NCBI RefSeq assembly: GCF_002286975.1
Contig: NZ_NSKB01000010.1
Location: 1 to 64,000, forward strand
Source of the DNA: Halomonas salipaludis
Lineage (GTDB): Bacteria; Pseudomonadota; Gammaproteobacteria; Pseudomonadales; Halomonadaceae
DNA: 64,000 bases
Reading direction: 5' to 3'
Shown here piece by piece: positions 27,098 to 38,758 of this stretch; position 1 is the stretch's first letter, and every line of letters starts with the position of its first letter. The position numbers and the translations under genes were made by a program. The notes beneath the pieces were generated by a model. The model saw nothing but the letters and a program-made list of their open reading frames with translations, did not search any database and was not told the DNA's origin.

Positions 27098-27946
27098 ATG
27101 ACCCACTCCCCTGTCCGCCAAGTCGTCTCGGTGGTACGCAGCCAACCCAGCCAGGATGGCGACGGCGTCAAGATCAAGCGCATCCATGATTTCGGCGGCG
27201 GCATCGATCCTTTCCTGATGCTCGACGAGCTCGGTTCCGATCAACCGAACGATTATATCGGTGGCTTTCCGCCCCACCCACACCGCGGCATTCAGACCCT
27301 GACATACGTGATTCACGGCGGCCTGACCCATGAAGACCACATGGGCCATTCCAGCACCATTAATGCCGGTGACGCCCAGTGGATGCATACCGGACGCGGC
27401 ATCGTTCACTCGGAAATGCCGCTGACCGACCATCACGGCCTGCACGCCTTTCAGCTGTGGCTGAGCCTGGCGGCCAAGGACAAACTCAGCGAGGCCACCT
27501 ATCGCGATGTGCGGTCAACTGAGATGCCACACCTGCATGGCGAAGGTGCCAAACTGATTGCCCTCGGCGGCAAATGGCACGCTATCGAGCCACGCCATGA
27601 CGTTGTAGGCCCGCTGGATGCACTGGCTGGTAATGGTGGCGTCGCCCATGTCATTCTCGAACCAAGTGGGCGACTATTGCTCGAGCAGGAGTCACCAATG
27701 CTTGCTGTCTATGTCTTCGCCGGCGAGCTCGAGATCGGTGAGCAGCGCATCCCGGCGGGCCACCTGGTTCGGCTGGGCGACGGGCAACAACTGCCGCTCT
27801 CGAGTGAGGCCGGCGCCCAGGCGCTGCTCCTTGCCGGCACGCCGCATCGAGAGCCGATCGCTCACTACGGCCCCTTCGTCATGAACAGCCAAGATGAGCT
27901 CGAACAGGCCTTGAACGACTACCGAAGCGGTAGACTGACAGGATAA
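27098..27946 (+). CDS. Pirin family protein
   Basis: Bicupin of 282 residues. The N-terminal cupin has the iron-site histidines FPPHPHRGIQTLTYV and HEDHMGHSSTINAGDAQWMHTGRGIVHSEMP. The C-terminal cupin (LLEQESPMLAVYVFAGELEIG and GPFVMN) ends the protein. CAAGGAG precedes the ATG. Bacterial pirins are often quercetinase-like or act as redox-sensing regulators; which applies here cannot be read from sequence. The divergent LysR gene is the likely regulator. Confidence 0.9.
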   Translation: MTHSPVRQVVSVVRSQPSQDGDGVKIKRIHDFGGGIDPFLMLDELGSDQPNDYIGGFPPHPHRGIQTLTYVIHGGLTHEDHMGHSSTINAGDAQWMHTGRGIVHSEMPLTDHHGLHAFQLWLSLAAKDKLSEATYRDVRSTEMPHLHGEGAKLIALGGKWHAIEPRHDVVGPLDALAGNGGVAHVILEPSGRLLLEQESPMLAVYVFAGELEIGEQRIPAGHLVRLGDGQQLPLSSEAGAQALLLAGTPHREPIAHYGPFVMNSQDELEQALNDYRSGRLTG

Positions 27947-27960
27947 TTCACTTGAATTGT

Positions 27961-28008
27961 TGCCCAGCGAACGCGCATATACAGGCAGAAACGCTGTATC
28001 GCTGGGCA
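27961..28008 (+). other. Nested inverted repeat downstream of pirin
   Basis: TGCCCAGCGA at 27961-27970 pairs perfectly with TCGCTGGGCA at 27999-28008, and inside it ATACAG (27979-27984) pairs with CTGTAT (27994-27999). The long stem begins 15 bp after the pirin stop and is followed by only a short T run, so it may be a terminator or a structured RNA. Confidence 0.5.
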
Positions 28009-28162
28009 TTTCCAGCATGACCTACCGCTAGACCTAAGTCGAACAGCGTTGCCAAACCGCGGCCGAAAAGACTGTATGAACGTACAGACTAGGCATCACA
28101 AGCGCCTTGGGGTAAGGTTCTCGTGCCTTTTTACGTTCATCTACCAAGTCACGGCCTTTATC

Positions 28163-29920
28163 ATGTTGCGAATTCTTCATTCGCTGCCCCGCACGCACAA
28201 GTTACTTTTACTACCTGTTGCCACCATGGTTACTGTGCTGGGTACGCAAAAAATCATCGGCGCTTTCGATAGCTCCAGTGAAAGCCCTGTTGCCGCTTCT
28301 CCGATTCATATTCCCCTCGATTCCAACACAAACCGCGACACAGCTGCCCTCGACTTCGAACGCAGTGCTGTGTCAGAAGCAGTGGAAATGGCCAGCAATG
28401 CGCTGGATGCCACCCGCCAGTACGTCCCCATTGCCGAACTGGCTGCCCAGGAAATCGTCGACATCGACGTGCTCTCCACGGCGCATGCCGGTGATGAGCA
28501 AATGCCAATTGTCGCGCTCACCCCCGAGTCGAGCAACGCTGACGACGAACAACAGCAGAGCGACTCGCCAGCAACCATCGATACCGATGTCCTGCATCTC
28601 GCTCTGCACCTTCCCGAGCTGGGCCAGACCGACGATCTCAACCAGGTCGGCGACTCCTCCGGGTTCGACGTCGAAGCGCTGGCGTCGCACACCTCCTACG
28701 AGGACTATCTCGACGGACCCTTGGTACTGTTCGATGATGGCGAGGTGTTTCTCGATGAAGAGCTGGTAGCCGAACAGGCCTATGTGCCCGAATGGGAGAC
28801 CTATACGGTGCAGCAAGGTGACACCTTCGCCGTGATGGCCCAGCAGACGCTGGGTCTTGGCTACAGCGAAGTGCTGCAACTGCTCGACAAGATGCCCGAC
28901 CGCAATGTCCTGACCCGTTGGCGGGCCGGGCATAATTTCGACTACCAGCTCGATGAAGATGGACAACTCCTGGCGCTGCGTGTGATGAAGAATCCACGCA
29001 GCGGCTTCTTGATAGAGCGCGACCCCGACACCGCGTTCGAGGTATCGAGCATCGAGAAGGCCGGCGAGCCCACCCAGCGCCTGTTTGCCGGCACCGTCAG
29101 CGGCAGTTTCGGCCGCTCCGCCGAGGCCACTGGCCTATCCGCCTCCGAAGTCGCTCAACTGAGCAACTTGCTGGAGAAGAAACTCGACTTCCGCCGCGAC
29201 ACCCGTCGCGGCGATCGTTTCCAGGTACTGGTAGAGTCCGACCTGATCGATGGCCAGAGTCTCGACTCCCGCGTGCTCGCGGTAAAATACGAGGGCGCCC
29301 GGATGGACCTGACGGTCATCCGCAATAGCTCCGACAACCGCTTCTATACGCCGGAGGGCTACAGCCTCGATCCCGCCTTCGAGCGCTACCCCTTCAACGG
29401 CAATTATCGCCAGAGCTCGTCATTTAACCTGCGCCGCAAACACCCGGTCACCGGTCGGGTGAGTCCGCACTACGGCACCGACTGGGCGATGCCGATCGGC
29501 ACCTCGGTCAATGCCCCGGCCGACGGTCGCGTGGAGAAGGTCGGCAATCACCCGCTGGCCGGCCGTTTCATCGTGGTACGTCACGACAACGGCTACCGGA
29601 CCCGCTACCTGCACCTCTCTCAGCCGCTGGTCAGCCGCGGCGATCGCGTAAGCATGGGCGAAACCATTGCCAAATCAGGCAACACCGGACGCAGCACCGG
29701 CCCGCACCTGCACTACGAGGTGATCGTCAATGGTAACCAGGTCGACCCGATGCGCGTCGACCTGCCCGAGAACCAGAGCCTCGAAGGTGATGCCCTGGCC
29801 GCCTTCCAGCGCGAGTCCGAGCGCCTGCTGGTGACCCTCGAAAGCGGCGAGACCGGCACCGTCATCGCCAGCACCAGCACTGGCGAGCCCGAACCCCGCC
29901 GCCCTGGCGACGACAGCTAG
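28163..29920 (+). CDS. M23-family peptidoglycan endopeptidase (MepM-like)
   Basis: Periplasmic or inner-membrane-anchored cell-wall hydrolase of 585 residues from the ATG at 28163. The opening LHSLPRTHKLLLLPVATMVTV is an OapA-type motif with a single membrane anchor. An acidic spacer of about 150 residues follows, then a LysM/OapA-like domain (YTVQQGDTFAVMAQQTLGLGY). The C-terminal zinc peptidase has HYGTDWAMPIGT (about 435) and GPHLHYEV (about 512) supplying the His/Asp/His ligands. It cleaves stem-peptide cross-links during growth. An earlier ATG at 28049 would add 38 residues that do not look like family sequence. Confidence 0.88.
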   Translation: MLRILHSLPRTHKLLLLPVATMVTVLGTQKIIGAFDSSSESPVAASPIHIPLDSNTNRDTAALDFERSAVSEAVEMASNALDATRQYVPIAELAAQEIVDIDVLSTAHAGDEQMPIVALTPESSNADDEQQQSDSPATIDTDVLHLALHLPELGQTDDLNQVGDSSGFDVEALASHTSYEDYLDGPLVLFDDGEVFLDEELVAEQAYVPEWETYTVQQGDTFAVMAQQTLGLGYSEVLQLLDKMPDRNVLTRWRAGHNFDYQLDEDGQLLALRVMKNPRSGFLIERDPDTAFEVSSIEKAGEPTQRLFAGTVSGSFGRSAEATGLSASEVAQLSNLLEKKLDFRRDTRRGDRFQVLVESDLIDGQSLDSRVLAVKYEGARMDLTVIRNSSDNRFYTPEGYSLDPAFERYPFNGNYRQSSSFNLRRKHPVTGRVSPHYGTDWAMPIGTSVNAPADGRVEKVGNHPLAGRFIVVRHDNGYRTRYLHLSQPLVSRGDRVSMGETIAKSGNTGRSTGPHLHYEVIVNGNQVDPMRVDLPENQSLEGDALAAFQRESERLLVTLESGETGTVIASTSTGEPEPRRPGDDS

Positions 29921-29938
29921 ACTCCCGCGCTTGACGCC

Positions 29939-29970
29939 ACGACGCCCCGCCCTGCGGGGCGTCGTCGTTT
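29939..29970 (+). terminator. Intrinsic terminator of the M23 peptidase gene
   Basis: ACGACGCCCCGC pairs with GCGGGGCGTCGT across a 3-nt loop, followed by CGTTT. The permease gene on the other strand ends immediately after it, so it may serve both. Confidence 0.78.
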
Positions 29971-31218
29971 CTAGGCCTTGGCCGGCAGCGTCGCAGTACC
30001 GAAGCGCAGCAGCAGCGCATAGCTCAATACGGCCACCAGCACGCCCACCAGCGGTGGCAGCAGCGGCGAGAGATAGGCGGCCAGCGAGCCCAAGGCATAG
30101 GCCAGCAGTCCCACCCAGTGAAAGGCCGGCAGATCCGCTGACTCGAGAGACGGATAGCGCCCCTTATGGCGCAGCCAGAAATCGGCCATGATCACGCCGC
30201 CGATCGGTGGGATGAAGGTGCCCAGCAGCACCAGGTAGGGAATCAGCAGGTCGTACATGCCGCCGACTGCCAGCAGCGTACCGATAGCGGCACCAACCAC
30301 GGTCACCAGCCGTCGGCGGGGCGTGCGCAGCAGGTTGCAACCGGCCACGGCGAAGTTGTAGATGGTGTTGTCCTGGGTGGTCCAGATATTGAGGAACAGC
30401 ATCAACACCGCCAGCACCACGAACCCTTGCGCCAGCATCACGTCGACGATGTCCGCCTGCTGATAGATCAGCGCGCCCAGCGCACCGGTGAGCACCATCA
30501 GCCCGTTGCCGACACAGAAGGCCGCCAGGGTGGCGATCACCGCGATTTTCGGCGACCGCGCGAAGCGGCTCCAGTTGGTCGCCTGGGTCCCGCCACTCAC
30601 GAAGGTGCCGATGATCACCGTGACGGCCGCAGCAAAGCTCATGCTGCCAGTGGATGTCTGGCCTAACAGGCCGGTCAACCCGCCAATATCGTGCATGCCG
30701 GTATAGAGGCTGATCAGGATGAACAGCAGCATGGCCGGCACGGCAAAACGCGACAGCCAGTCGAGGCCGCGATAGCCGATCATCGCAGTGATGCAGAAGG
30801 CCATGCCGAACACCACCATCAGCGGGATTTCCATCCAGCCGGGCAGATTCGTGGTTTGCACCAGGATCACCGCAATGGTGGCCGTCCCCCAGGCGTACCA
30901 GCCGATCTGGGTGAAGCCGAGCAGCAAATCGGAGAGCTTGCTGCCAAGCTCGCCGAAGCAGAAGCGCCCCATCAGTACCGAGTTGAGGCCACTGCGACAG
31001 GCGATATACGCCAGTGCCGCGGCATAGCCTCCAAGCAGCAGGTTGCCGATGGTGATCACCCATAGCAGCTCAGCAAAGGTGAACGCCGTGCCCAGCGAAC
31101 CGCCCGCCCACATCGTCGCCGTAAAGAAGGTAAAACCCAGCAGCACCATGGTCGTCGAGAGCAGCCCTTTGCGGCGACTTGCCGGCACGGCGCTGAGCGG
31201 ATAATCGGATGTTTTCAT
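29971..31218 (-). CDS. NCS1-family cytosine permease (CodB-like)
   Basis: Inner-membrane permease of 415 residues with about twelve transmembrane segments. CodB-like stretches include LLGFTFFTATMWAGGSLGTAFTF at the N terminus, RFCFGELGSKLSDLLLGFTQIGWYAWGTA, and GTFIPPIGGVIMADFWLRHKGRYPS near the end. It lies in the pyrimidine degradation region, 106 bp downstream of a second NCS1 permease. It probably imports cytosine or a related base; the substrate cannot be fixed from sequence. No deaminase gene is present nearby. Confidence 0.85.
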   Translation of the reverse strand: MKTSDYPLSAVPASRRKGLLSTTMVLLGFTFFTATMWAGGSLGTAFTFAELLWVITIGNLLLGGYAAALAYIACRSGLNSVLMGRFCFGELGSKLSDLLLGFTQIGWYAWGTATIAVILVQTTNLPGWMEIPLMVVFGMAFCITAMIGYRGLDWLSRFAVPAMLLFILISLYTGMHDIGGLTGLLGQTSTGSMSFAAAVTVIIGTFVSGGTQATNWSRFARSPKIAVIATLAAFCVGNGLMVLTGALGALIYQQADIVDVMLAQGFVVLAVLMLFLNIWTTQDNTIYNFAVAGCNLLRTPRRRLVTVVGAAIGTLLAVGGMYDLLIPYLVLLGTFIPPIGGVIMADFWLRHKGRYPSLESADLPAFHWVGLLAYALGSLAAYLSPLLPPLVGVLVAVLSYALLLRFGTATLPAKA

Positions 31219-31324
31219 TGTTGGCTCCGGAATGAATGAAATGCCTGTCTAGCGGGAAGGCCGACACGACAGCGCCCCGGGCTGATGGCCGGGGCGCGGC
31301 GCGTGCATTACTCGAACGACGCTA

Positions 31325-32836
31325 TCAGGGCATGCGTTCGGGCTCGATGGCCGCAGCCGTCGCCGACACGTTCACCGGCGACATCACTTGGCTTGCCACA
31401 TAGTAGATCACGGCACCCAAGGCCGAGCCGGTAAACCAACCGTAGTCGTAGAACCAGTACATGGTACCGGTCAGCAGCGATACCACGGTCAGTGCGACGG
31501 GAATCCCGAAGGCGACGAAGCCAGGCCAGTTGACCGCCGGATAAGCGCGCCCATCCTGATACAGGCTCGGCACATCGAGCCGCTGGCGCTTGATCAGAAA
31601 GTAGTCCACCGCCATGATCCCGGCGATGGGCCCCAGTAGGCTCGAATAGCCCAACAGCCAGTTGGAGTACATCTGCTCGAGCGACACCCCGGAGGTAATC
31701 ACCCCGGCCTTCTGCAGCAGATCATAGCCCATCAGCAAGACCCCCACGACGCCGGTGATCAACACACCGCGGGTCTGGTCGACCAGCTTGGGCGCCACGT
31801 TCTGGAAGTCGTTGGTCGGCGAGACGATATTGGCGGCGGTATTGGTCGAGATGGTCGCAATGATGATCAGCAGCATGGCGAGGGCCACCCAGAACGGGTT
31901 GTCGATCATGCCGATCAGACTCACCGGGTCGGCCACGGTCTGCCCCACCAGCGATTCGGACGCCGCCGTCATCACCACCCCGAGGGCAGCAAAGAAGAAC
32001 ATGGTCATGGGCAGGCCCAGCACCTGGCCGACGATCTGATCCTTCTGGCTCTTGGCGAAGCGGCTGAAGTCGGGAATGTTGAGCGACAGCGTCGCCCAGA
32101 AACCCACCATCGCGGTCAGCCCGGCGAAGAAGTAGCCGTACACCGGCGCCCCTTCCGGGCGCGACGGTGGCTGCGCCAGCAGCTCGGTCATCGACATGTG
32201 CGGCCAGGCCCAGAACATCAGGCCAATGGCTACCGCCAGCAGCAGCGGCGCGGCCAGGGTCTCGAGCCACTTGATCGACTCGGCGCCGCGAATCACCACG
32301 TACAGGTTCATGGCCCCGAAGACGAAGAAGCCGACCACCTCACCCAGGCCCCCCAGTGCCTGCCATGGGGGAAAGATCGTCGCCAGCAGCAGGTGAATCG
32401 CCAGCCCACCGAACATGGTCTGCACCCCGAACCAGCCACAACCGACCAGTGCCCGCACCAGACACGGCACATTCGACCCCAGGATGCCGAACGATGAGCG
32501 CAGCACTACCGGAAACGGGATCCCGAACTTGGTGCCGGGAAAAGCGTTCAGCGTGAGCGGTATCAGCACCACCACGTTGGCCAGCAGGATCGCAAACAGC
32601 GCCTCGCCGACACTCAGGCCGAAATAGGCGGTGAGCACTCCGCCCAGGGTATAGGTGGGTACGCAGATCGACATGCCCACCCACAGGGCGGCCACGTTCC
32701 ATTTCGACCAGGTGCGTTCATGCGCCTTGGTCGGCGCGATATCAGCATTGAAACGTGGACTGTCGCGGACGTCGTCGCCCTCCTCGAGCTCGATCAATCC
32801 TTGCCTATCCACCATCCTCGATGCCTTGACGGTCAT
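31325..32836 (-). CDS. NCS1-family nucleobase/hydantoin symporter
   Basis: Sodium- or proton-coupled permease of 503 residues with about twelve membrane segments. NCS1 landmarks are SKWNVAALWVGMSICVPTYTLGG, the inverted-helix region VLRSSFGILGSNVPCLVRALVGCGWFGVQTMFGG, and NIPDFSRFAKS. The ATG at 32836 has AGGAG seven bases upstream; an ATG at 32854 is less likely. It is divergent from the ureidopropionase operon, so uracil, thymine, dihydropyrimidine, hydantoin or allantoin are candidate substrates. The adjacent reductive pathway favours uracil or thymine. Confidence 0.87.
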   Translation of the reverse strand: MTVKASRMVDRQGLIELEEGDDVRDSPRFNADIAPTKAHERTWSKWNVAALWVGMSICVPTYTLGGVLTAYFGLSVGEALFAILLANVVVLIPLTLNAFPGTKFGIPFPVVLRSSFGILGSNVPCLVRALVGCGWFGVQTMFGGLAIHLLLATIFPPWQALGGLGEVVGFFVFGAMNLYVVIRGAESIKWLETLAAPLLLAVAIGLMFWAWPHMSMTELLAQPPSRPEGAPVYGYFFAGLTAMVGFWATLSLNIPDFSRFAKSQKDQIVGQVLGLPMTMFFFAALGVVMTAASESLVGQTVADPVSLIGMIDNPFWVALAMLLIIIATISTNTAANIVSPTNDFQNVAPKLVDQTRGVLITGVVGVLLMGYDLLQKAGVITSGVSLEQMYSNWLLGYSSLLGPIAGIMAVDYFLIKRQRLDVPSLYQDGRAYPAVNWPGFVAFGIPVALTVVSLLTGTMYWFYDYGWFTGSALGAVIYYVASQVMSPVNVSATAAAIEPERMP

Positions 32837-33452
32837 TGTTGTTCTCCTCGTCACTCATATCGTCACAACGCCTGGCGGCGTACGTGTCAGATGCAACGCA
32901 ATAAGCGTGCCCAGTTGCGCCATTGGCGACGCATGACGTCACTGCCAGTCTCGCCGCAGGGCATGCCCAGGGCCTTCAACTCAATGATTTTTGTGAAAAA
33001 CTGTCCCTACAGACAGCTTAATTGACGTCATTTCAGCGAAAGGAAAAGCCAACTACGCAGTCATCTCCTTTACGCTTCATGACAGGCTAGTCAGTTTTCA
33101 TAATGGTTCAAGGTTCATTATCGAGCTAACAAAAACCTTCAGCCATGGATCATAAACCATTGTCATGTAATGAAAATATATAGAGAACACGTTTCTCCAT
33201 TATGGTGCAGAGAATCACCAAAATGGGGATGTAACCGCACAGAACTACAAATAAAACTTTCAATACAATAACTTATAGACAAACTGGCTGGGTGGAAAAA
33301 AAGTTCTTGCAGGAACCTGTCAATGGCGACTAGCTTAAAAAACTGTCTAATGAGTCAACTTTATTGACAGCCGAGATCGTGCCTTGGGCCCTTCCCGCAC
33401 CACCACGGCAGGGAGGCTGTCCTGACAACAAACACAAGATGAGTGAAATGCC
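32837..33452. promoter_or_regulatory. 616-bp divergent control region of the pyrimidine cluster
   Basis: No gene is visible. The right half (33000-33350) is markedly A/T-rich compared with its surroundings, as expected of promoters. TGACGTCA palindromes occur at 32934-32941 and 33023-33030. GTCAA-CTTTA-TTGAC at 33354-33368 is a small dyad 85 bp ahead of the ureidopropionase start. The TetR-type regulator at 40660-41280 may act here. I could not fix a -10/-35 pair with confidence. Confidence 0.5.
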
Positions 33453-35784
<2,332 letters not shown>

Positions 35785-35827
35785 CGCCAGGCCCCTGACA
35801 GGCCCACAACAACAACGAGGTATTACC

Positions 35828-37219
35828 GTGAAACATGACCTGACCCATCTGCCCCGGGCCGGCGATGCCGTCGCCGGCCGCCCGGGCACGTCGTCTGAGG
35901 CGCTGGAGGCCAACTTCAGCGACCTGCATCCGCCGCTGACCCAGCGCCAGGCGCTGATCGAGAGCCAGCGCTGCCTGTACTGCTACGACGCCCCCTGCAT
36001 CGAGGCGTGCCCGTCGGATATCGACATTCCGCGCTTCATCCGCCAGATCAGTGAGCAGAATATCGACGGCGCCGCGCATACCATCCTCGAACAGAACATC
36101 CTCGGCGGCAGCTGTGCCCGGGTCTGCCCCACCGAGATCCTCTGCGAGCAGCGCTGCGTACGCAATCACGATGCCGAATGCCAGCCGGTGCTGATCGGCC
36201 TGCTGCAGCGCTATGCCACCGATCACGCGCGCTTCGACGGCCATCCGTTCCAGCGCGCCGCCGACAGCGGCTACCAGGTGGCGGTGGTCGGGGCCGGGCC
36301 AGCAGGGCTGGCCTGCGCCCACCGGCTGGCGATGCTCGGCCACCGGGTCACCGTCTTCGAGGCCGAGGCCAAGCCCGGCGGGCTCAACGAGTACGGTATC
36401 GCCCGCTACAAAATGACCGACGACTTCGCGCGCAAGGAGGTCGAGTTCCTGCTCGAGATTGGCGGCATCGAGATGCGCTACGGCCAGCGTCTTGGCCACG
36501 ACCTCAGCCTGGCGCAACTGCATAGCGACTACGACAGCGTGTTTCTCGGCCTCGGCCTGGGGGCCAGCCGCCAGCTGGGGCTGACCGGCGAGGATGCCCC
36601 GGGCCTTGCAGCAGCCGTGGACTACATCAAGCAGCTACGCCAAGCAGAGGATCTCGTGGACCTGCCGCTGGCTCGCCGCTGCGTGGTGATCGGTGCCGGC
36701 AACACCGCCATCGACATGGCGACCCAGATGGCACGCCTGGGCGCCGACGAGGTGACCCTGGTCTATCGGCGCGGCGTGGAGGCCATGTCGGCCACCGGTC
36801 ACGAGCAGGAGATCGCCAAGGTCAACGGCGTGCGCATGCTGACCTGGGCGACGCCGCGTGAGGTGCTGCTTGACGCCGAAGGCCGTGTGAGCGGCATGCG
36901 CTTCGAAAGAACCCACGCGACCGAGGGGCAACTGCAAGGCACCGGTGAGACCTTCGAGGTCGAGGCCGACGCAGTATTCAAGGCCATTGGCCAGGGCTTC
37001 GATGACGACAGCCTGAACGACCCGGCGGCCAGCGAGCTGGCCCGCGACGGCGAGCGCATCCGCGTCGACGACGCCTTTCGCACCTCGCTGCCACGGGTCT
37101 ACGCCGGCGGCGACTGTGTCGCGCCCGGCCAGGATCTCACCGTCCAGGCTGTGCAGCACGGCAAGCTGGCCGCCCACGCTATTCATCAGGATCTCTTGGC
37201 CAAGCAGGAGGCCGCATGA
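35828..37219 (+). CDS. preT: NAD-dependent dihydropyrimidine dehydrogenase subunit PreT
   Basis: Flavin and Fe-S electron-transfer subunit of 463 residues. The N-terminal cysteine clusters CLYCYDAPCIEACPSDIDIP and GGSCARVCPTEILCEQRC bind [4Fe-4S] centres. Two Rossmann sites follow: VAVVGAGPAGLACAHRL (FAD, about residue 155) and VVIGAGNTAIDMATQM (NAD, about 288). YAGGDCV near the C terminus closes the FAD site. It passes electrons between NAD(H) and PreA. Its last codons overlap preA by four bases (ATGA). Confidence 0.93.
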   Translation: MKHDLTHLPRAGDAVAGRPGTSSEALEANFSDLHPPLTQRQALIESQRCLYCYDAPCIEACPSDIDIPRFIRQISEQNIDGAAHTILEQNILGGSCARVCPTEILCEQRCVRNHDAECQPVLIGLLQRYATDHARFDGHPFQRAADSGYQVAVVGAGPAGLACAHRLAMLGHRVTVFEAEAKPGGLNEYGIARYKMTDDFARKEVEFLLEIGGIEMRYGQRLGHDLSLAQLHSDYDSVFLGLGLGASRQLGLTGEDAPGLAAAVDYIKQLRQAEDLVDLPLARRCVVIGAGNTAIDMATQMARLGADEVTLVYRRGVEAMSATGHEQEIAKVNGVRMLTWATPREVLLDAEGRVSGMRFERTHATEGQLQGTGETFEVEADAVFKAIGQGFDDDSLNDPAASELARDGERIRVDDAFRTSLPRVYAGGDCVAPGQDLTVQAVQHGKLAAHAIHQDLLAKQEAA

Positions 37220-38520
37220 ACACTCGCACGGACCACCTCGTCAACGGCGTCGACCTGTCCATCGACTTCGCCGGGATCAAATCCCCCAATCCTTTCTGGC
37301 TGGCCTCTGCACCGCCCACCGACAAGGCCTACAACGTCGAGCGCGCCTATCGGGCAGGCTGGGGCGGCGTAGTCTGGAAAACCCTGGGTGAAGACCCGCC
37401 CGCGGTCAATGTCTCGTCGCGCTACTCGGCACACTTCGGCAATAACCGTGAGGTGCTGGGCTTCAACAATATCGAGCTGATCACCGATCGCTCGCTGGAA
37501 GTGAATCTCGAGGAGATCACTCGGGTAAAGCGCGACTGGCCGGATCGCGCGCTGATCGTCTCGATCATGGTGCCCTGTGAGGAAGCGGCCTGGCGGCATA
37601 TCCTGCCACTGGTGGAAGCCACCGGTGCCGATGGCATCGAGCTCAACCTGGGCTGCCCCCACGGCATGCCGGAGCGCGGCATGGGCGCGGCGGTGGGCCA
37701 GAACCCCGACCTGATCGAGCAGGTCGCGCGCTGGTGCAAGCAGTATTACTCCAAGCCGGTGATCGTCAAGCTGACCCCCAACATCACCGACATCCGCGTG
37801 GCCGCCCAGGCCGCCCTACGCGGTGGCGCCGACGCGGTATCGTTGATCAACACCATCAACTCGATCACCAGCATCGATCTCGACAATATGGTGGCCAAGC
37901 CTACCGTCGGCCAGCAGAGCACCCACGGCGGCTACTGCGGCAGTGCGGTCAAGCCCATCGCCCTGAACATGGTCGCCGAGATCGCCCGCGACGCCCCTAC
38001 CCAGGACCTGCCGATCTCGGGTATCGGCGGCATCTCGGACTGGCGCGATGCCGCGGAGTTCGTGGCCCTCGGCGCCGGCAGCGTGCAGGTGTGTACCGCC
38101 GCCATGCTGCACGGGTTTCGCATCGTCGAGGAGATGAAGGACGGCCTGTCGCGCTGGATGGCCGAGCAGGGCTATCGCTCGCTCGATGAGTTCAGCGGCA
38201 AGGCGGTGGCCAATACCACCGACTGGAAGCACCTCGACATGAACTTCAAGACCATCGCGCACATCGACCAGGACACGTGCATCTCATGCGGGCGCTGCTA
38301 TATCGCCTGCGAGGACACCTCCCACCAGTCGATCGCCCAACTGATCGACGCCAGCGGGGCGCGGCGTTACGAGGTGATCGAAGAGGAGTGTGTGGGCTGC
38401 AACCTGTGCCAGATCACCTGCCCGGTGCAGGACTGCATCAGCATGCTGCCCCAGCAGACCGGCAAACCCTATATGAGCTGGGATCAGGACCCGCGCAACC
38501 CCTTCCGCCAGGCCAGCTGA
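37216..38520 (+). CDS. preA: NAD-dependent dihydropyrimidine dehydrogenase subunit PreA
   Basis: Catalytic subunit of 434 residues that reduces uracil or thymine. The FMN barrel resembles dihydroorotate dehydrogenase (NPFWLASAPPTDKAYN, GIELNLGCPHGMPERGMG, VKLTPNITDI, ISGIGGISDWRDAAEFVALGA). The C-terminal ferredoxin-like part carries two cysteine clusters, CISCGRCYIAC and CVGCNLCQITC. It is translationally coupled to preT and closes the operon at a strong terminator. Its last 15 bp and the terminator are echoed 1,999 bp downstream. Confidence 0.93.
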   Translation: MNTRTDHLVNGVDLSIDFAGIKSPNPFWLASAPPTDKAYNVERAYRAGWGGVVWKTLGEDPPAVNVSSRYSAHFGNNREVLGFNNIELITDRSLEVNLEEITRVKRDWPDRALIVSIMVPCEEAAWRHILPLVEATGADGIELNLGCPHGMPERGMGAAVGQNPDLIEQVARWCKQYYSKPVIVKLTPNITDIRVAAQAALRGGADAVSLINTINSITSIDLDNMVAKPTVGQQSTHGGYCGSAVKPIALNMVAEIARDAPTQDLPISGIGGISDWRDAAEFVALGAGSVQVCTAAMLHGFRIVEEMKDGLSRWMAEQGYRSLDEFSGKAVANTTDWKHLDMNFKTIAHIDQDTCISCGRCYIACEDTSHQSIAQLIDASGARRYEVIEEECVGCNLCQITCPVQDCISMLPQQTGKPYMSWDQDPRNPFRQAS

Positions 38521-38562
38521 TCACAGGCCGATCGCCCCGACCGCACTGCCAAGGGCAGTGCG
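38506..38562 (+). repeat. Left direct repeat bracketing the chemoreceptor gene
   Basis: These 57 bp (preA 3' end plus most of its terminator) match 40505-40561 without gaps at an offset of 1,999 bp. I count five mismatches, all within 38521-38534. The first 15 and last 28 bp are identical. Confidence 0.85.
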
Positions 38563-38570
38563 GTCGGGGC
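38534..38570 (+). terminator. Strong terminator of the pyrimidine operon
   Basis: A 17-bp perfect stem (GCCCCGACCGCACTGCC and its complement) with loop AAG starts 14 bp after the preA stop. There is no long T run. Confidence 0.8.
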
Positions 38571-38681
38571 GCCTGCAATGAGATGACGCGTACCGGTATG
38601 CCCGGTGCCCCTCGCGAGGATAGAGCAATAGCCATTCTTGGGCAGACTCATAGACCAAATGCTGAATTTTTCAGCGCCCCC

Positions 38682-38708
38682 TAAAGTCGCGCCTAGCCAA
38701 GCCGATTG
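38682..38708 (+). promoter_or_regulatory. Sigma-28 (FliA) promoter of the chemoreceptor gene
   Basis: TAAAGTCG, an 11-bp spacer and GCCGATTG match the flagellar sigma consensus TAAAGTTT-N11-GCCGATAA at six of eight positions in each box. It ends 50 bp before the chemoreceptor start. Confidence 0.75.
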
Positions 38709-38758
38709 GGTGAGTGCTTATCGCCAGTAAACCCAGCACTCCCATGAGACAATAAAAT

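Noticed and set aside
26990-27445. 152-codon N-terminal extension of the LysR gene beside pirin
   Set aside because: The extension is antisense to pirin and not LysR-like; the helix-turn-helix begins directly at the ATG at 26989.
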